Made by a program: the position numbers and the translations under genes. Below the pieces are notes generated by a model. The model did no database searches and was not told the origin of the DNA. It saw only the letters and a program-made list of their open reading frames with translations. A stretch of 64,000 nucleotides of DNA. It comes from Natrinema hispanicum. GTDB taxonomy: Archaea > Halobacteriota > Halobacteria > Halobacteriales > Natrialbaceae. The stretch covers positions 62,001-126,000 of the forward strand of contig NZ_FOIC01000007.1 of NCBI RefSeq assembly GCF_900111485.1, read 5' to 3'. Shown here one piece after another: positions 35,008 to 43,482 of this stretch (the stretch's first letter is position 1; each line of letters opens with the position of its first letter).

Positions 35008-36396
35008 ATGAGTTCGCACTCAAAACACGGCAGTGAAAGTCGCGTCCACGAACACCACCCTGGGGCGGTGGGCTACGAGACACCACAGGCCGCTATCGAG
35101 GAGGCGACTCGAGAGTCGATCGCCTACGTGCCGGCGCTCTACGTCGGGACGGGAATCGACGCGCCCGACATGCTGACGGTCGTCGATGTCGACCCCGACT
35201 CGTCGACCTATTGTGACGTCATCGATCGGATCGAAATGCCGACCGTCGGTGACGAGCTACACCACTTTGGCTGGAACGCCTGCTCGTCGTCCTGCCACGT
35301 CGAGGATGCAGAGCGACGATACCTTGTCGTTCCCGGCAACCGCTCGTCACGCATTCATATCATCGACACCAAAGACCGAAAGAACCCCGAACTCGTCAAC
35401 GTGATCGAACCCGAGGAGGTCTTCGAGTACGATCTCTCGGCCCCGCATACGGTCCACTGCATCCCGGATGGGGAGATCATGATCAGCATGCTCGGCAACG
35501 CCGACGGTGAGCTCCCGGGCGGCTTTCTCCTCCTGAACGACGACTTCGAGATCGAAGGGCGCTGGGACACGCCGGGCGACATCGAGATGAACTACGATTA
35601 CTGGTACCAACCACGCCGGAACGTGATGGTCTCGAGCGAGTGGGCTGCGCCGAAAAACTACTATCCGGGGTTCGACCTCGAGGATGTCGAAGCCGGGAAA
35701 TACGGCCAGAAGCTGCACTTCTGGAACTGGGAGGACCGAACGGTCGAGCAGACGATCGACCTCGGCGAAGAAGGGCTGATCCCGCTCGAGGTGCGCTTCC
35801 TGCACACCCCCGAGTCGGACCACGCCTACGTCGGGGCTGCGCTCTCCTCGAACATGTTCCACCTGTACCGCGAGGACGGCGAGTGGCACGCGGACAACGT
35901 CATCGACGTGGAGGCGCGCGAACACGAGGACTGGGACATGCCCGTCCCCGGCCTCATCACGGACCTCCTGGTCTCGATGGACGACCGCTACCTGTTCTTC
36001 GCGAACTGGCTCCACGGCGAGGTCCGCATGTACGACATCTCCGATCCGTCGACCCCGAGACTGGCCGATACGTTCTCCGTGGGCGGGCTCTTCGGTGACC
36101 GCCAGGAGGTGCAGGGCCGGCCGATCAACGCCGGCCCGCAGATGCTCCAGCTCTCGCTTGACGGCGAGCGTCTGTACTTTACGACATCGCTGTACTCGAC
36201 GTGGGACGACCAGTTCTTCCCCGAGGAAGGCAAGCAGGGCTCGGTGATGCTGAAAGCCGATGTCGACCCCCGCAGGGGGACGATGACCCTCGACGAGGAC
36301 TTCCTCGTCGACTTCGGGACGCTACCGGAAGGACCAGCTCGCGCCCACGAGATCCGCTGGCCCGACGGCGACTGCACGAGCGACGTCTGGCTGTAG
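35008..36396 (+). CDS. SBP56-family protein (selenium-binding / methanethiol oxidase type)
   Basis: A 462-residue beta-propeller protein of the SBP56 family, whose characterised members oxidise methanethiol in a copper-dependent way. The family motif LHHFGWNACSSSCH is present, together with several HxH-type sites: SAPHTVHCIPDGEIM, FLHTPESDHAY and ANWLHGEVRMYDIS. The N-terminal ~30 residues are hydrophilic with no signal, so it is probably cytoplasmic. A CGTTTATG box about 27 bp upstream of the ATG suggests a leaderless transcript. Its substrate in haloarchaea is not known to me. The next plus-strand gene encodes a ZIP-like transporter. Confidence 0.87.
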   Translation: MSSHSKHGSESRVHEHHPGAVGYETPQAAIEEATRESIAYVPALYVGTGIDAPDMLTVVDVDPDSSTYCDVIDRIEMPTVGDELHHFGWNACSSSCHVEDAERRYLVVPGNRSSRIHIIDTKDRKNPELVNVIEPEEVFEYDLSAPHTVHCIPDGEIMISMLGNADGELPGGFLLLNDDFEIEGRWDTPGDIEMNYDYWYQPRRNVMVSSEWAAPKNYYPGFDLEDVEAGKYGQKLHFWNWEDRTVEQTIDLGEEGLIPLEVRFLHTPESDHAYVGAALSSNMFHLYREDGEWHADNVIDVEAREHEDWDMPVPGLITDLLVSMDDRYLFFANWLHGEVRMYDISDPSTPRLADTFSVGGLFGDRQEVQGRPINAGPQMLQLSLDGERLYFTTSLYSTWDDQFFPEEGKQGSVMLKADVDPRRGTMTLDEDFLVDFGTLPEGPARAHEIRWPDGDCTSDVWL

Positions 36397-36531
36397 GTGC
36401 ACCGAGCGAAGACACCCCCTCGAGCCGCCGATCGCTCGCGGGGGTGGGCGGCGGCTCGTCGACGGACTGCGGGCTGATCGAAACGGTGACAATACGATGA
36501 TGATCTACTCAACGAAAACGGGTGGGCGACG

Positions 36532-37296
36532 ATGCGGGTGAGCCGAGCGACCGCGAGCGCGCTCGTCGCGCTCGCAATCTGGCCTGCAGTCGTCAGCGCC
36601 CACGGGACTGGCTCGGAGACAGCAGCGGCCGGTGCCCACGAGCCGGCGATTCCGTTCGTCGTCGCGATCGGGTTCTCAGCGCTGCTTGGCGTCGCAGTTG
36701 GACTCGGTACCGTCTCACACTACCGATCCAAATCTGCCTCTGCCGTTGCGAACATCCACGGCACAACGACGCGACGCGAGGTGACGGTACTGGTGATCGT
36801 GCTGGGACTCGCAGCGTTGGTATCGGGTCTCACACAGCAGTGGCTGCTGGCGATCGGCGGTGGACTGCTCGGCGGGGCGGTCGCCTGGGTCGGACGCGAA
36901 CACGGCGTGTCACCGCACGCCGGCTGTGCGGACGCGGCACTCGGCGCGGTGCTGACCCATCGTGTCGTCGAAGGGATCCTCGTCGCGGGCATCTACGCGA
37001 CGAGTGCTTCGTTCGGACTCGTCGCACTGACCGTCCTGACGGTCCACGCACTCGCCGAGACGGTTGCCGTCGGTGGGCTATACGCGCCAGTCAGCCGCAG
37101 CTGGGGCATCGCGAGCGTCCTCGCGGTCCAATTAGGCTTCCTCGCTGGTGCCGTCGGCGGAACCATCCTCGTCGCCACCATCACGCCGCCGGTCACCAGC
37201 CTCCTCCTCGCTGGTGTCGGAGGTGCCCTCCTCGTCACGGGCACGACCGAGTTCCGCGTGGCGGCGATGGCACGACAGCATCGTCTCGAGGCGTGA
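36532..37296 (+). CDS. ZIP-like metal transporter (divergent)
   Basis: A 254-residue protein with an N-terminal hydrophobic segment ending AVVSAHGTGSE and about seven further membrane helices. THRVVEGILVAG and VHALAETVAVGGLYAP resemble the HxxxEG and HxxxE metal-site helices IV and V of ZIP transporters. Helix order fits ZIP, but the sequence is divergent, and the metal cannot be predicted. The ATG at 36532 precedes a signal-like helix. It follows the SBP56 gene by 135 bp in the same direction, so a shared metal connection (copper for SBP56) is possible but speculative. Confidence 0.6.
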   Translation: MRVSRATASALVALAIWPAVVSAHGTGSETAAAGAHEPAIPFVVAIGFSALLGVAVGLGTVSHYRSKSASAVANIHGTTTRREVTVLVIVLGLAALVSGLTQQWLLAIGGGLLGGAVAWVGREHGVSPHAGCADAALGAVLTHRVVEGILVAGIYATSASFGLVALTVLTVHALAETVAVGGLYAPVSRSWGIASVLAVQLGFLAGAVGGTILVATITPPVTSLLLAGVGGALLVTGTTEFRVAAMARQHRLEA

Positions 37297-37316
37297 CGTC
37301 GAACACGGCGCGAGCG

Positions 37317-38402
37317 TCAGTTGATCGATTCCCACGTCGCGGTGGCGGTCACGCGACCGTCCTCAACCGTGACCGAACTCTCGGAAGCCGACGACCCAAG
37401 CGAGTCCTCGAGCGCGCTCGCCTCCCCGTCGCCGAGGATCGCCGCGAACTCGCCGGTCGCCTGCGACCCGGTGTCGTCGAACGTGAGTGAACTGACGCCG
37501 CTGTCGACGGTCTCGAGTTCGGTATACTCCATGTTGAATTCGTCCTGGGTTCCGCTTCCGAGATCGGAGACGTTGTCACCGCTCTCGCCGTCGTCGCTTT
37601 CAGCGGCGGGCTCGAACGACTCGCCGTAGCCGCCAACCACGAGGTGACCATGGCCTGCAGTCGAGACGAGCCACTCGAGGTCGTCGTTCGCCTCGGTCGC
37701 CCGCTCCGTCTCGCCCGCAGCGGCTTCGATCGGGGTCCGAATCGCGTCGACCGGCTCCGTAACGCCGTCACCACTCGTAAAGACGAGCGCGCCATCGCTG
37801 ACGGCGATCGCCTTGCTGCCCTCCCCGTCGACCGGCGTGTAGACGCCGTAGTCGCCGATTTCGTCGGTCTGCTCGTACTGTTTGGAAAGCGTGAATCCCT
37901 CCGGTTCGGCTGTCAGAATCCCATCGACCTCCGCAGTGTCGATGTCTCCAGTCAGGACGATGGCCTCGTTCGTCGAGAGCATCGCATCGCTTTTCGAGTT
38001 CATGCCCCCGGTTTCGTCAGTCTCAGTTCCTGACTGACTGTACTGGCCGTAGTTGATCATCCCCGAGAGCCCGTACGCACTGAGGCCGAAACCGACGACG
38101 AAGGCCGCTGCCACCATACCGGTCAACGGAAGTCCAAGCATCGGGTCCGACTGTGATCCGGTGGTTGAGTTGCTGGTACTTTGATTTCCGTACTCGAGGG
38201 TCGAAAGGTGGTTCCAATCGATGTAGACGTAACTGAGCGAGCCGTTGCTGTCGGTCGTGAGCCAGCGGTGATACTCGGGCAAGTCGACGCCATTGCCATT
38301 GCCGTTTCCGTTCCCCGCTTCATTCGATCCAAGACAGCCGGCGACACCAGTCGCCATCGACGCGCCTGCAACGCCGAGTACGTTTCGACGGGTGAGATTC
38401 AT
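37317..38402 (-). CDS. Hypothetical secreted lipoprotein
   Basis: A 361-residue protein beginning MNLTRRNVLGVAGASMATGVAGC, a Tat signal with lipobox, followed by a Gly-Asn repeat linker. A further hydrophobic stretch (LPLTGMVAAAFVVGFGLSAYG, about residues 90-110) could be a membrane helix. The rest is acidic beta-rich sequence with no family I recognise, containing repeated acidic Gly/Ser tracts such as SDDGESGDNVSDLGSG. Upstream codons are open to 38426, but the ATG chosen is the one that begins the signal. It is convergent with the ZIP-like gene. Confidence 0.65.
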   Translation of the reverse strand: MNLTRRNVLGVAGASMATGVAGCLGSNEAGNGNGNGNGVDLPEYHRWLTTDSNGSLSYVYIDWNHLSTLEYGNQSTSNSTTGSQSDPMLGLPLTGMVAAAFVVGFGLSAYGLSGMINYGQYSQSGTETDETGGMNSKSDAMLSTNEAIVLTGDIDTAEVDGILTAEPEGFTLSKQYEQTDEIGDYGVYTPVDGEGSKAIAVSDGALVFTSGDGVTEPVDAIRTPIEAAAGETERATEANDDLEWLVSTAGHGHLVVGGYGESFEPAAESDDGESGDNVSDLGSGTQDEFNMEYTELETVDSGVSSLTFDDTGSQATGEFAAILGDGEASALEDSLGSSASESSVTVEDGRVTATATWESIN

Positions 38403-38641
38403 GATAGTGTGCAATATGTATATCACATCATGAACGTTTCTGAATCGACGCCGTGTTGCAGGGTAGCTATCAGGATCCTGCCGATCGATTGAATGGAGCT
38501 GTCACGGTCGATATTGATCAGCACGCTGGCTGAACTCGCCCGGCAAAGAGCTGACTCAGACGAAACTGAGGGGTGTGAAAGCTCGACACATAGCCGTAGA
38601 CGACCGAACGGTACAAACCCCCGAATCAACTGAACCCTGAC

Positions 38642-39550
38642 ATGGAAGTCGTCGGACGGCTGCTGGCGCTGCTCGCGGTGTTGCTGTTCGGTGCCGGATT
38701 GCGGACGACTGGCATTCTCGATCGCCGTCGGACCGAACTGCTGAACGCCTTCGCGTACTACGTCGCGCTGCCGGCGCTGATCTTCGTCTCTACCTACGAC
38801 AGAGCTATTGGTGACCTTCTCTCGCCGGCACTGGTCGGTGGCCTTCTTTTGGTGCTGTTTACGACCGTGGGCCTCGCCGCGCTCGTCCACCGCAACCGTG
38901 ACTCGAGCGCGCGTCGCAGCGTCGCCATCGTCCAGTCGTATCACTCGAATCTGGGCTATCTCGGCTTGCCGCTGGTCGCAGCGACGTTCGATGCGTCGGT
39001 GACGGCGATCGCAAGCGTCGTGTTGGGTGTTGTGACGCTGACGCAGATGCCGCTGACGATTCTCGTCTTGTCGACGCTGAACGGAGCCGACGTGTCGCTC
39101 GCAAAGGAACTCCGCGGGCTCGCGACCAATCCAGTCCTTGCAACGCTGGTCGGCGGACTCGCCGTCGGCTCGCTCGGACTCTCGATTCCGTCGGCCGCCG
39201 CAACCGGGCTCGACGCCGTCGGCTCGCTGGCGTTGCCGATCGCGTTGCTCTGTGTGGGCGCGTCCCTACAGGTCGATCCCGCCGCCGTCGATCTCGAGGC
39301 GACTGCCACCGTCGTCGCGCTCAAAATCGGGTTGATGCCAGTGCTCGCGTGGGCCGTCTTCTCGACGCTCGCCGTCGATTCGGCGACGTTCACCGCTAGC
39401 GTGGTGATGTTCGGGACGCCAACGGCCGTCTCGACGTTCGTCTTCGCGAACGAACTCGGCGGCGACCGGGAGTTCGCATCGCTGAACGTCTTTGTCACGA
39501 CGTTGCTCTCGATCGCGACGCTGTTCGTGCTCATCACACTGGTCGGCTAA
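38642..39550 (+). CDS. AEC-family (auxin efflux carrier-like) transporter
   Basis: A 302-residue integral membrane protein with ten hydrophobic segments in two inverted halves. Characteristic features are LLNAFAYYVALPALIFVSTY in the first half, an SYHSNLGYLGLPLV segment (the family's N-x-G-x-x-G/P loop), and MFGTPTAVSTFVFANELGGD in the second half. Family members export or import small organic acids or auxin-like compounds; the substrate is unknown. It is divergent from the lipoprotein gene, with a 239-bp gap. Confidence 0.82.
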   Translation: MEVVGRLLALLAVLLFGAGLRTTGILDRRRTELLNAFAYYVALPALIFVSTYDRAIGDLLSPALVGGLLLVLFTTVGLAALVHRNRDSSARRSVAIVQSYHSNLGYLGLPLVAATFDASVTAIASVVLGVVTLTQMPLTILVLSTLNGADVSLAKELRGLATNPVLATLVGGLAVGSLGLSIPSAAATGLDAVGSLALPIALLCVGASLQVDPAAVDLEATATVVALKIGLMPVLAWAVFSTLAVDSATFTASVVMFGTPTAVSTFVFANELGGDREFASLNVFVTTLLSIATLFVLITLVG

Positions 39551-39598
39551 GCGAACAGGCAGCCTCGAGCGGGATCGCCGTGAACGACGAACAGCGCG

Positions 39599-40366
39599 TT
39601 ATGGCGAGAAGAAGTTCTTGATTCGTCCGAGCAGTCCGGGGGCGTCGTCTTCGTCGCTGTCGCCGTCGTCGCTCGCATCGGCCACACCATCGCGGTCGAC
39701 CGAGCCGGCCAACGGGCCAGCATCGTCGGGTACATCGGGATCGCTCCCCGTGTCACCGACACCAGACGTCTCGAGGTCAGCAAGCGAGAGGTCGACCTCG
39801 TCGATCTCGGGAGTCGACTCGCGGCCATCGCCGGCCTCGGCCGCTCGAACGTCCGCGCCCGTGACGGTCCCGTCCTCGACGCGGGCGGCCAGTTCCTCGA
39901 TCGAGGCGTCGTCGGGCAGGCTCGAGGCGGCGGCATCGACTGTCGCCGCGTCGTCTGCGGTCGCGTCCGCGTCCGGCTCGGACGGTGCGTCGGTGCTGTC
40001 GGTGTCATCGGTATCGGCAGTGTCGTCGACTGCGTCTGCGCCCGGCTCGCTGTCAGCAGCTGTGTGGTCGGCTGGCGCAGTCTCGGTGGCCGGTCCTGTG
40101 TCTGGCTGACTCGCGTCGTCAGTCGTCTCGCCGGTTGCCGGAACGTCGTCCTCGTCGAACGTGGTCGTCACGGCATCAGACTCGTCCGCCGTGGCGGTCG
40201 TGTCGCTCGCGTCCACTGACTCGGATTTCGTCTCATCGAGCGACGCGAGAATGTCGTCGACGCTCTCCTCGGAGACAACACGCTGTGGGCCACCACCTGG
40301 CTCGAGGCTGTCGCCCGACTCGGCATTGTCGGCACCGTCCGAATCGGCTGCATGCTCGTCGCTCAT
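39599..40366 (-). CDS. Acidic, mostly disordered protein with C-terminal amphipathic motif
   Basis: A 255-residue protein dominated by Asp, Glu, Thr, Ser and Ala, with no hydrophobic core; most of it should be disordered. Two short regions look ordered: RVVSEESVDDILASLDETK near residue 30 and SIEELAARVEDGTVTGADVRAAE near residue 155. The end is GLLGRIKNFFSP, a conserved-looking basic amphipathic segment that could bind membrane or a partner. I do not recognise a family. It lies next to a YihY gene on the same strand, 87 bp downstream of its stop. Confidence 0.65.
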   Translation of the reverse strand: MSDEHAADSDGADNAESGDSLEPGGGPQRVVSEESVDDILASLDETKSESVDASDTTATADESDAVTTTFDEDDVPATGETTDDASQPDTGPATETAPADHTAADSEPGADAVDDTADTDDTDSTDAPSEPDADATADDAATVDAAASSLPDDASIEELAARVEDGTVTGADVRAAEAGDGRESTPEIDEVDLSLADLETSGVGDTGSDPDVPDDAGPLAGSVDRDGVADASDDGDSDEDDAPGLLGRIKNFFSP

Positions 40367-40453
40367 GATGGCAGTCTGGCGCTGCCGAAGACATAACTGT
40401 TCCCCTGTTCCGACAGTCCGGAATTCGAGACGGACCGCGCCTCGAGCGAGGTC

Positions 40454-41236
40454 CTACGCCGCGATCGAGGGGTGTGACTGGACGACGTTGAAGACGGCAC
40501 CGACGAGGATGATGATGCCGGCGAAGTAGAGCCAGGTGACAAACAGGATGACCACGCCGACAGCGCCATAGGCCTCGTACTGGGCGGCGTTTGCCGCATA
40601 AATCTGGAAGCCAAACTGCAGAATCGTCCAGCCGACGGCGGCGAAGACCGCACCGGGAAGGATCTCGCGCAGGGTAACCGGAATCGGCGGCAAGACGTAG
40701 TAGATCGGCAGGAAGACGAAGATCAGTCCGACCAGCAACGAGAGCCAGCCAAGGGCGCTGACAAACGGGATGGTATCGGCAACGATCGCAAGCAGTGTCC
40801 CGATCCCGATCATTAGCACGAGCGCGCCCGCGCCGGCGACGATGACGGTGAGTCCGTCTTTGATCTGGTCGGCCATCGAGTCCTCGGCAACCTCGTCGTA
40901 GACCTTGTCGAACGCCAGACCCAGCCCGCGGAAGACTTTGAGTGCACCCCACGCGGCGACGACGAGCGCGATGACGGTCGCTTCAGCGCGCCCGGCTTCG
41001 GTCGTCAGTGCATCGGTCACGAGTTGTTCGCCTGCTGCCGGGAGAAAGTCGCCGGCGGCAGTGATCAACTGCTCGGCCGCCTGCTCACCACCGATCAGCG
41101 AGCCAACGACGAGCGCGAGCAAGACCAGCGGAATAAGCGAGACGAACGCGTAATACGCGAAGCCGGCAGCGAGGAAGGTCAGATCGCGGTCGCTCGCCGT
41201 CCGGTAGATCGCGGTAAGCGTCTCGGGAACCTCCAT
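40454..41236 (-). CDS. YihY/UPF0761-family membrane protein
   Basis: A 260-residue protein with six hydrophobic segments, of the YihY/BrkB (formerly annotated RNase BN) family. Diagnostic stretches are DLTFLAAGFAYYAFVSLIPLVLLAL near the N-terminus, AWGALKVFRGLGLAFDKVY, and AYGAVGVVILFVTWLYFAGIIILVGA near the C-terminus. Ribonuclease activity is no longer accepted for the family; function unknown. It precedes the acidic protein gene on the same strand. Confidence 0.87.
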   Translation of the reverse strand: MEVPETLTAIYRTASDRDLTFLAAGFAYYAFVSLIPLVLLALVVGSLIGGEQAAEQLITAAGDFLPAAGEQLVTDALTTEAGRAEATVIALVVAAWGALKVFRGLGLAFDKVYDEVAEDSMADQIKDGLTVIVAGAGALVLMIGIGTLLAIVADTIPFVSALGWLSLLVGLIFVFLPIYYVLPPIPVTLREILPGAVFAAVGWTILQFGFQIYAANAAQYEAYGAVGVVILFVTWLYFAGIIILVGAVFNVVQSHPSIAA

Positions 41237-41383
41237 AGGGAACGTACGACGGTGGTACCCAAGAACCTGTAAGTCGTTCGCACTCTCTGTGCCTCGGTCA
41301 GTGCCGGTTTTTTCGCCGCGACTGTCAGAAATCGTGAAACTCAGTCCTGAGTCCCGCTCGAGACGGGGACACCCACCGACCGC

Positions 41384-42127
41384 TCACCACTCCTGGCAGA
41401 AGTTCTGCCCCGCGTAAACCGCCCCGTCATCAGCGATGTAAACGCCGACGCCGGCCCGATCCCAGCGAGGTGTTCTGCCTTCCTCGAGGATCGCCCGCCG
41501 GTGTGGCGTAGAGTTCATCCACTGGTTGACCAGTCCGGTCGCGAGACCTTCCGCGGTTCGGTGGCGAACGATACCGTCGTCGTCGGCTTGGCTGACGCGT
41601 CGGCCGAGCCACGTTTTGGCGATGTTCTCACCGTATCCCTGACAGTAGTTGGCGACATCCTGAAATCGGTCGGCAGGTGCTTCGCCGTCCGGATTCCGGT
41701 GGGCGAAGTAGTCACGTCGGGCCATATCGGCGCTGTGTGCGCGTGCGACGGACGCGACTGTCCCGTCCCACTCGAGCGGCGGGAGGTCGTGGGCGGCCCG
41801 TCGGTCGTTGATTTTGGCGTGGACGAAGTCCTCGACGGTCGCAGAGCGAACCATCTCGACGTCGGTCTCGTAACTCGAGGCCCCCGGATTACCGGAGTCG
41901 GCCACTGCAGGGTTTCGCTCGCCGGCCGGCGGCGGCTCGGGGCTGGGAGATGGCTGCTCGCCGATGTCGATGCCGTCGATAAACTGCGGTGCAAACAGGG
42001 CGGTTCCGAGCGCGAGCGAACAGACGAGGAGGATGGCGACGAGGAGATTCACCAGTCCCCGCACGAGTGCACGGTCGGTGCTCCCGTCGGCGTTCGTGTC
42101 TCCCGTCGCGGGCCGCCGCCGATCCAT
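41384..42127 (-). CDS. Membrane-anchored CAP/SCP-domain protein
   Basis: A 247-residue protein with one N-terminal membrane helix (LVNLLVAILLVCSLALGTALF) and an extracellular Pro/Ser-rich linker followed by a CAP (SCP-like) domain. CAP motifs: HAKINDRRAAHDLPPLEWDG, ARAHSADMARRDYFAHRNPDGEAP, YGENIAKTW, and VNQWMNSTPHRRAILEEG. It ends VYAGQNFCQEW. The second CAP protein 4 kb downstream shares this C-terminal end (VYATQNFC). CAP proteins are exported in haloarchaea with unknown function. Confidence 0.85.
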   Translation of the reverse strand: MDRRRPATGDTNADGSTDRALVRGLVNLLVAILLVCSLALGTALFAPQFIDGIDIGEQPSPSPEPPPAGERNPAVADSGNPGASSYETDVEMVRSATVEDFVHAKINDRRAAHDLPPLEWDGTVASVARAHSADMARRDYFAHRNPDGEAPADRFQDVANYCQGYGENIAKTWLGRRVSQADDDGIVRHRTAEGLATGLVNQWMNSTPHRRAILEEGRTPRWDRAGVGVYIADDGAVYAGQNFCQEW

Positions 42128-42288
42128 CGATTCGACAGTTGGCCCGTGGCTACAAGAGAACCGCGACCGCTCACAGCGGCTGAGACATCCGCCGCGTTTG
42201 ATACAACGGTCGTCCGCTCACTCGAGTGCGCAGTTTCGAGGGATATACCAGATGAAGCTTTAGGCTGAGACTGCAATCGTCGATATCG

Positions 42289-43008
42289 ATGCGCAAACGG
42301 ACACTGCTTGCGTCAGTTGGCTCCGGTGTCGCACTGAGCCTGAGCGGCTGTATGGGCATGTTGGGCAGCGGTAGTGACGGCGGGTCGAATACGTATCTCG
42401 ACGCGAAAGAGTGGGAGGGCGTCGATGATCCGTCCAATCTCCCGTTCCCGACCCATGGCCAGGCGCTCCCGTCGGCGACCCTGCCGGCACCGCTGCGAGA
42501 CGACACCGAGGTCTCGATCCCCGATGATTTCGAGACGGATCTGCTGGTGACGTTCATCTACACGAACTGCATGACGATGTGTCCCCGTCTGACCGCTCTC
42601 ATGGCGCAGACGCAGGACTACGCACGCGAGGAAGGATACAGTGATCAAGTGTCGTTCGTCGAGACGTCGTTCGATCCCGCCAGAGACGACGCCGACGCCT
42701 TCCGAGAGTGGGCCGACAAACACCGGGTCGAGATGGACGACGGGAACTGGTACTTCCTGCGGCCACAGAGCAAGGAGCGTGCGAAAGAGGTCGTCCAGGA
42801 GAACTACGGCATTCATTTCACCAAAACGGAACCGGAGAACATGGATGCCTATATGTTCTCACACGCGGGTGTGATCCTCCTTGTGAACCAGGACGGATAC
42901 GTCGAACGCGCGTACAAGCTTCAGGCCCAACGGAACCCCGACTCGCCGCGCGTGTCCAGACAACAAATCACTGACGATCTGGCGACGCTGCGCGAACGGG
43001 AAGGCTGA
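42289..43008 (+). CDS. SCO1/SenC-family copper chaperone lipoprotein
   Basis: A thioredoxin-fold protein that inserts copper into cytochrome oxidase. The signal ends SLSGC (Cys21), a lipobox. The copper-binding pair is Cys94 and Cys98 in YTNCMTMCPR, with the third ligand His192 in FSHAGVILLV. FDPARDDADAFREWADKH is the typical segment between them. 239 residues. It is followed by a convergent single-domain lycopene-cyclase gene. No oxidase subunit gene is in the window, so the target oxidase must be encoded elsewhere. Confidence 0.88.
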   Translation: MRKRTLLASVGSGVALSLSGCMGMLGSGSDGGSNTYLDAKEWEGVDDPSNLPFPTHGQALPSATLPAPLRDDTEVSIPDDFETDLLVTFIYTNCMTMCPRLTALMAQTQDYAREEGYSDQVSFVETSFDPARDDADAFREWADKHRVEMDDGNWYFLRPQSKERAKEVVQENYGIHFTKTEPENMDAYMFSHAGVILLVNQDGYVERAYKLQAQRNPDSPRVSRQQITDDLATLREREG

Positions 43009-43057
43009 TCGGCTCATCCGACAGCCCACGTCCGCATCGTCGACGAGCGACACACGC

Positions 43058-43378
43058 TTAGGCGGAGCTGCTGGACTCTGTCCCGTCACCAAAGATCGTC
43101 TCGTGAATCCCGACGACGAGTCCGGGGACGACCGCCATGAACAGGTGTTCTTCGAGTGGAATGCCAGCGACGTCGATGCCGGTCCGAAGTTTGATGTCGA
43201 AGACGCCGACAGCGAGCGTGTATCGGTCCCAGACGTAAGCGATTGGATACAGCGCAAGGATCGTGACCGCTGCCTTTCGGAGCGCGTTCGCACGACGTAA
43301 CAGGAGGGCGGCGACGGTTCCCCACACGAGTTCGGTGACGAGGTAGGTGTAGCGGCCGAAGACGCTGATGTCGAGCAT
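43058..43378 (-). CDS. Single-repeat lycopene cyclase domain protein
   Basis: A 106-residue membrane protein with three hydrophobic segments. It matches one copy of the lycopene cyclase domain found in tandem in CrtY-type (heterodimeric or fused) cyclases: FGRYTYLVTELVWG, YPIAYVWDRYTLAVGVF and the conserved PLEEHLFMAVVPGLV. Typical haloarchaeal lycopene cyclases contain two such repeats (about 240 residues). The ATG at 43378 was chosen over an upstream TTG. It may act as a half of a heterodimer or have another isoprenoid-linked role; no other carotenoid gene is in the window. Confidence 0.7.
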   Translation of the reverse strand: MLDISVFGRYTYLVTELVWGTVAALLLRRANALRKAAVTILALYPIAYVWDRYTLAVGVFDIKLRTGIDVAGIPLEEHLFMAVVPGLVVGIHETIFGDGTESSSSA

Positions 43379-43482
43379 CGGCTGCAATTCAACGGCAGCT
43401 ATAAAAACCCCTGGGCTGGAGCCACCCGGCCAAAACGGGCAGTATCTTAAATACGTGGGGGACAGTATCTCATGAGAGAAGG

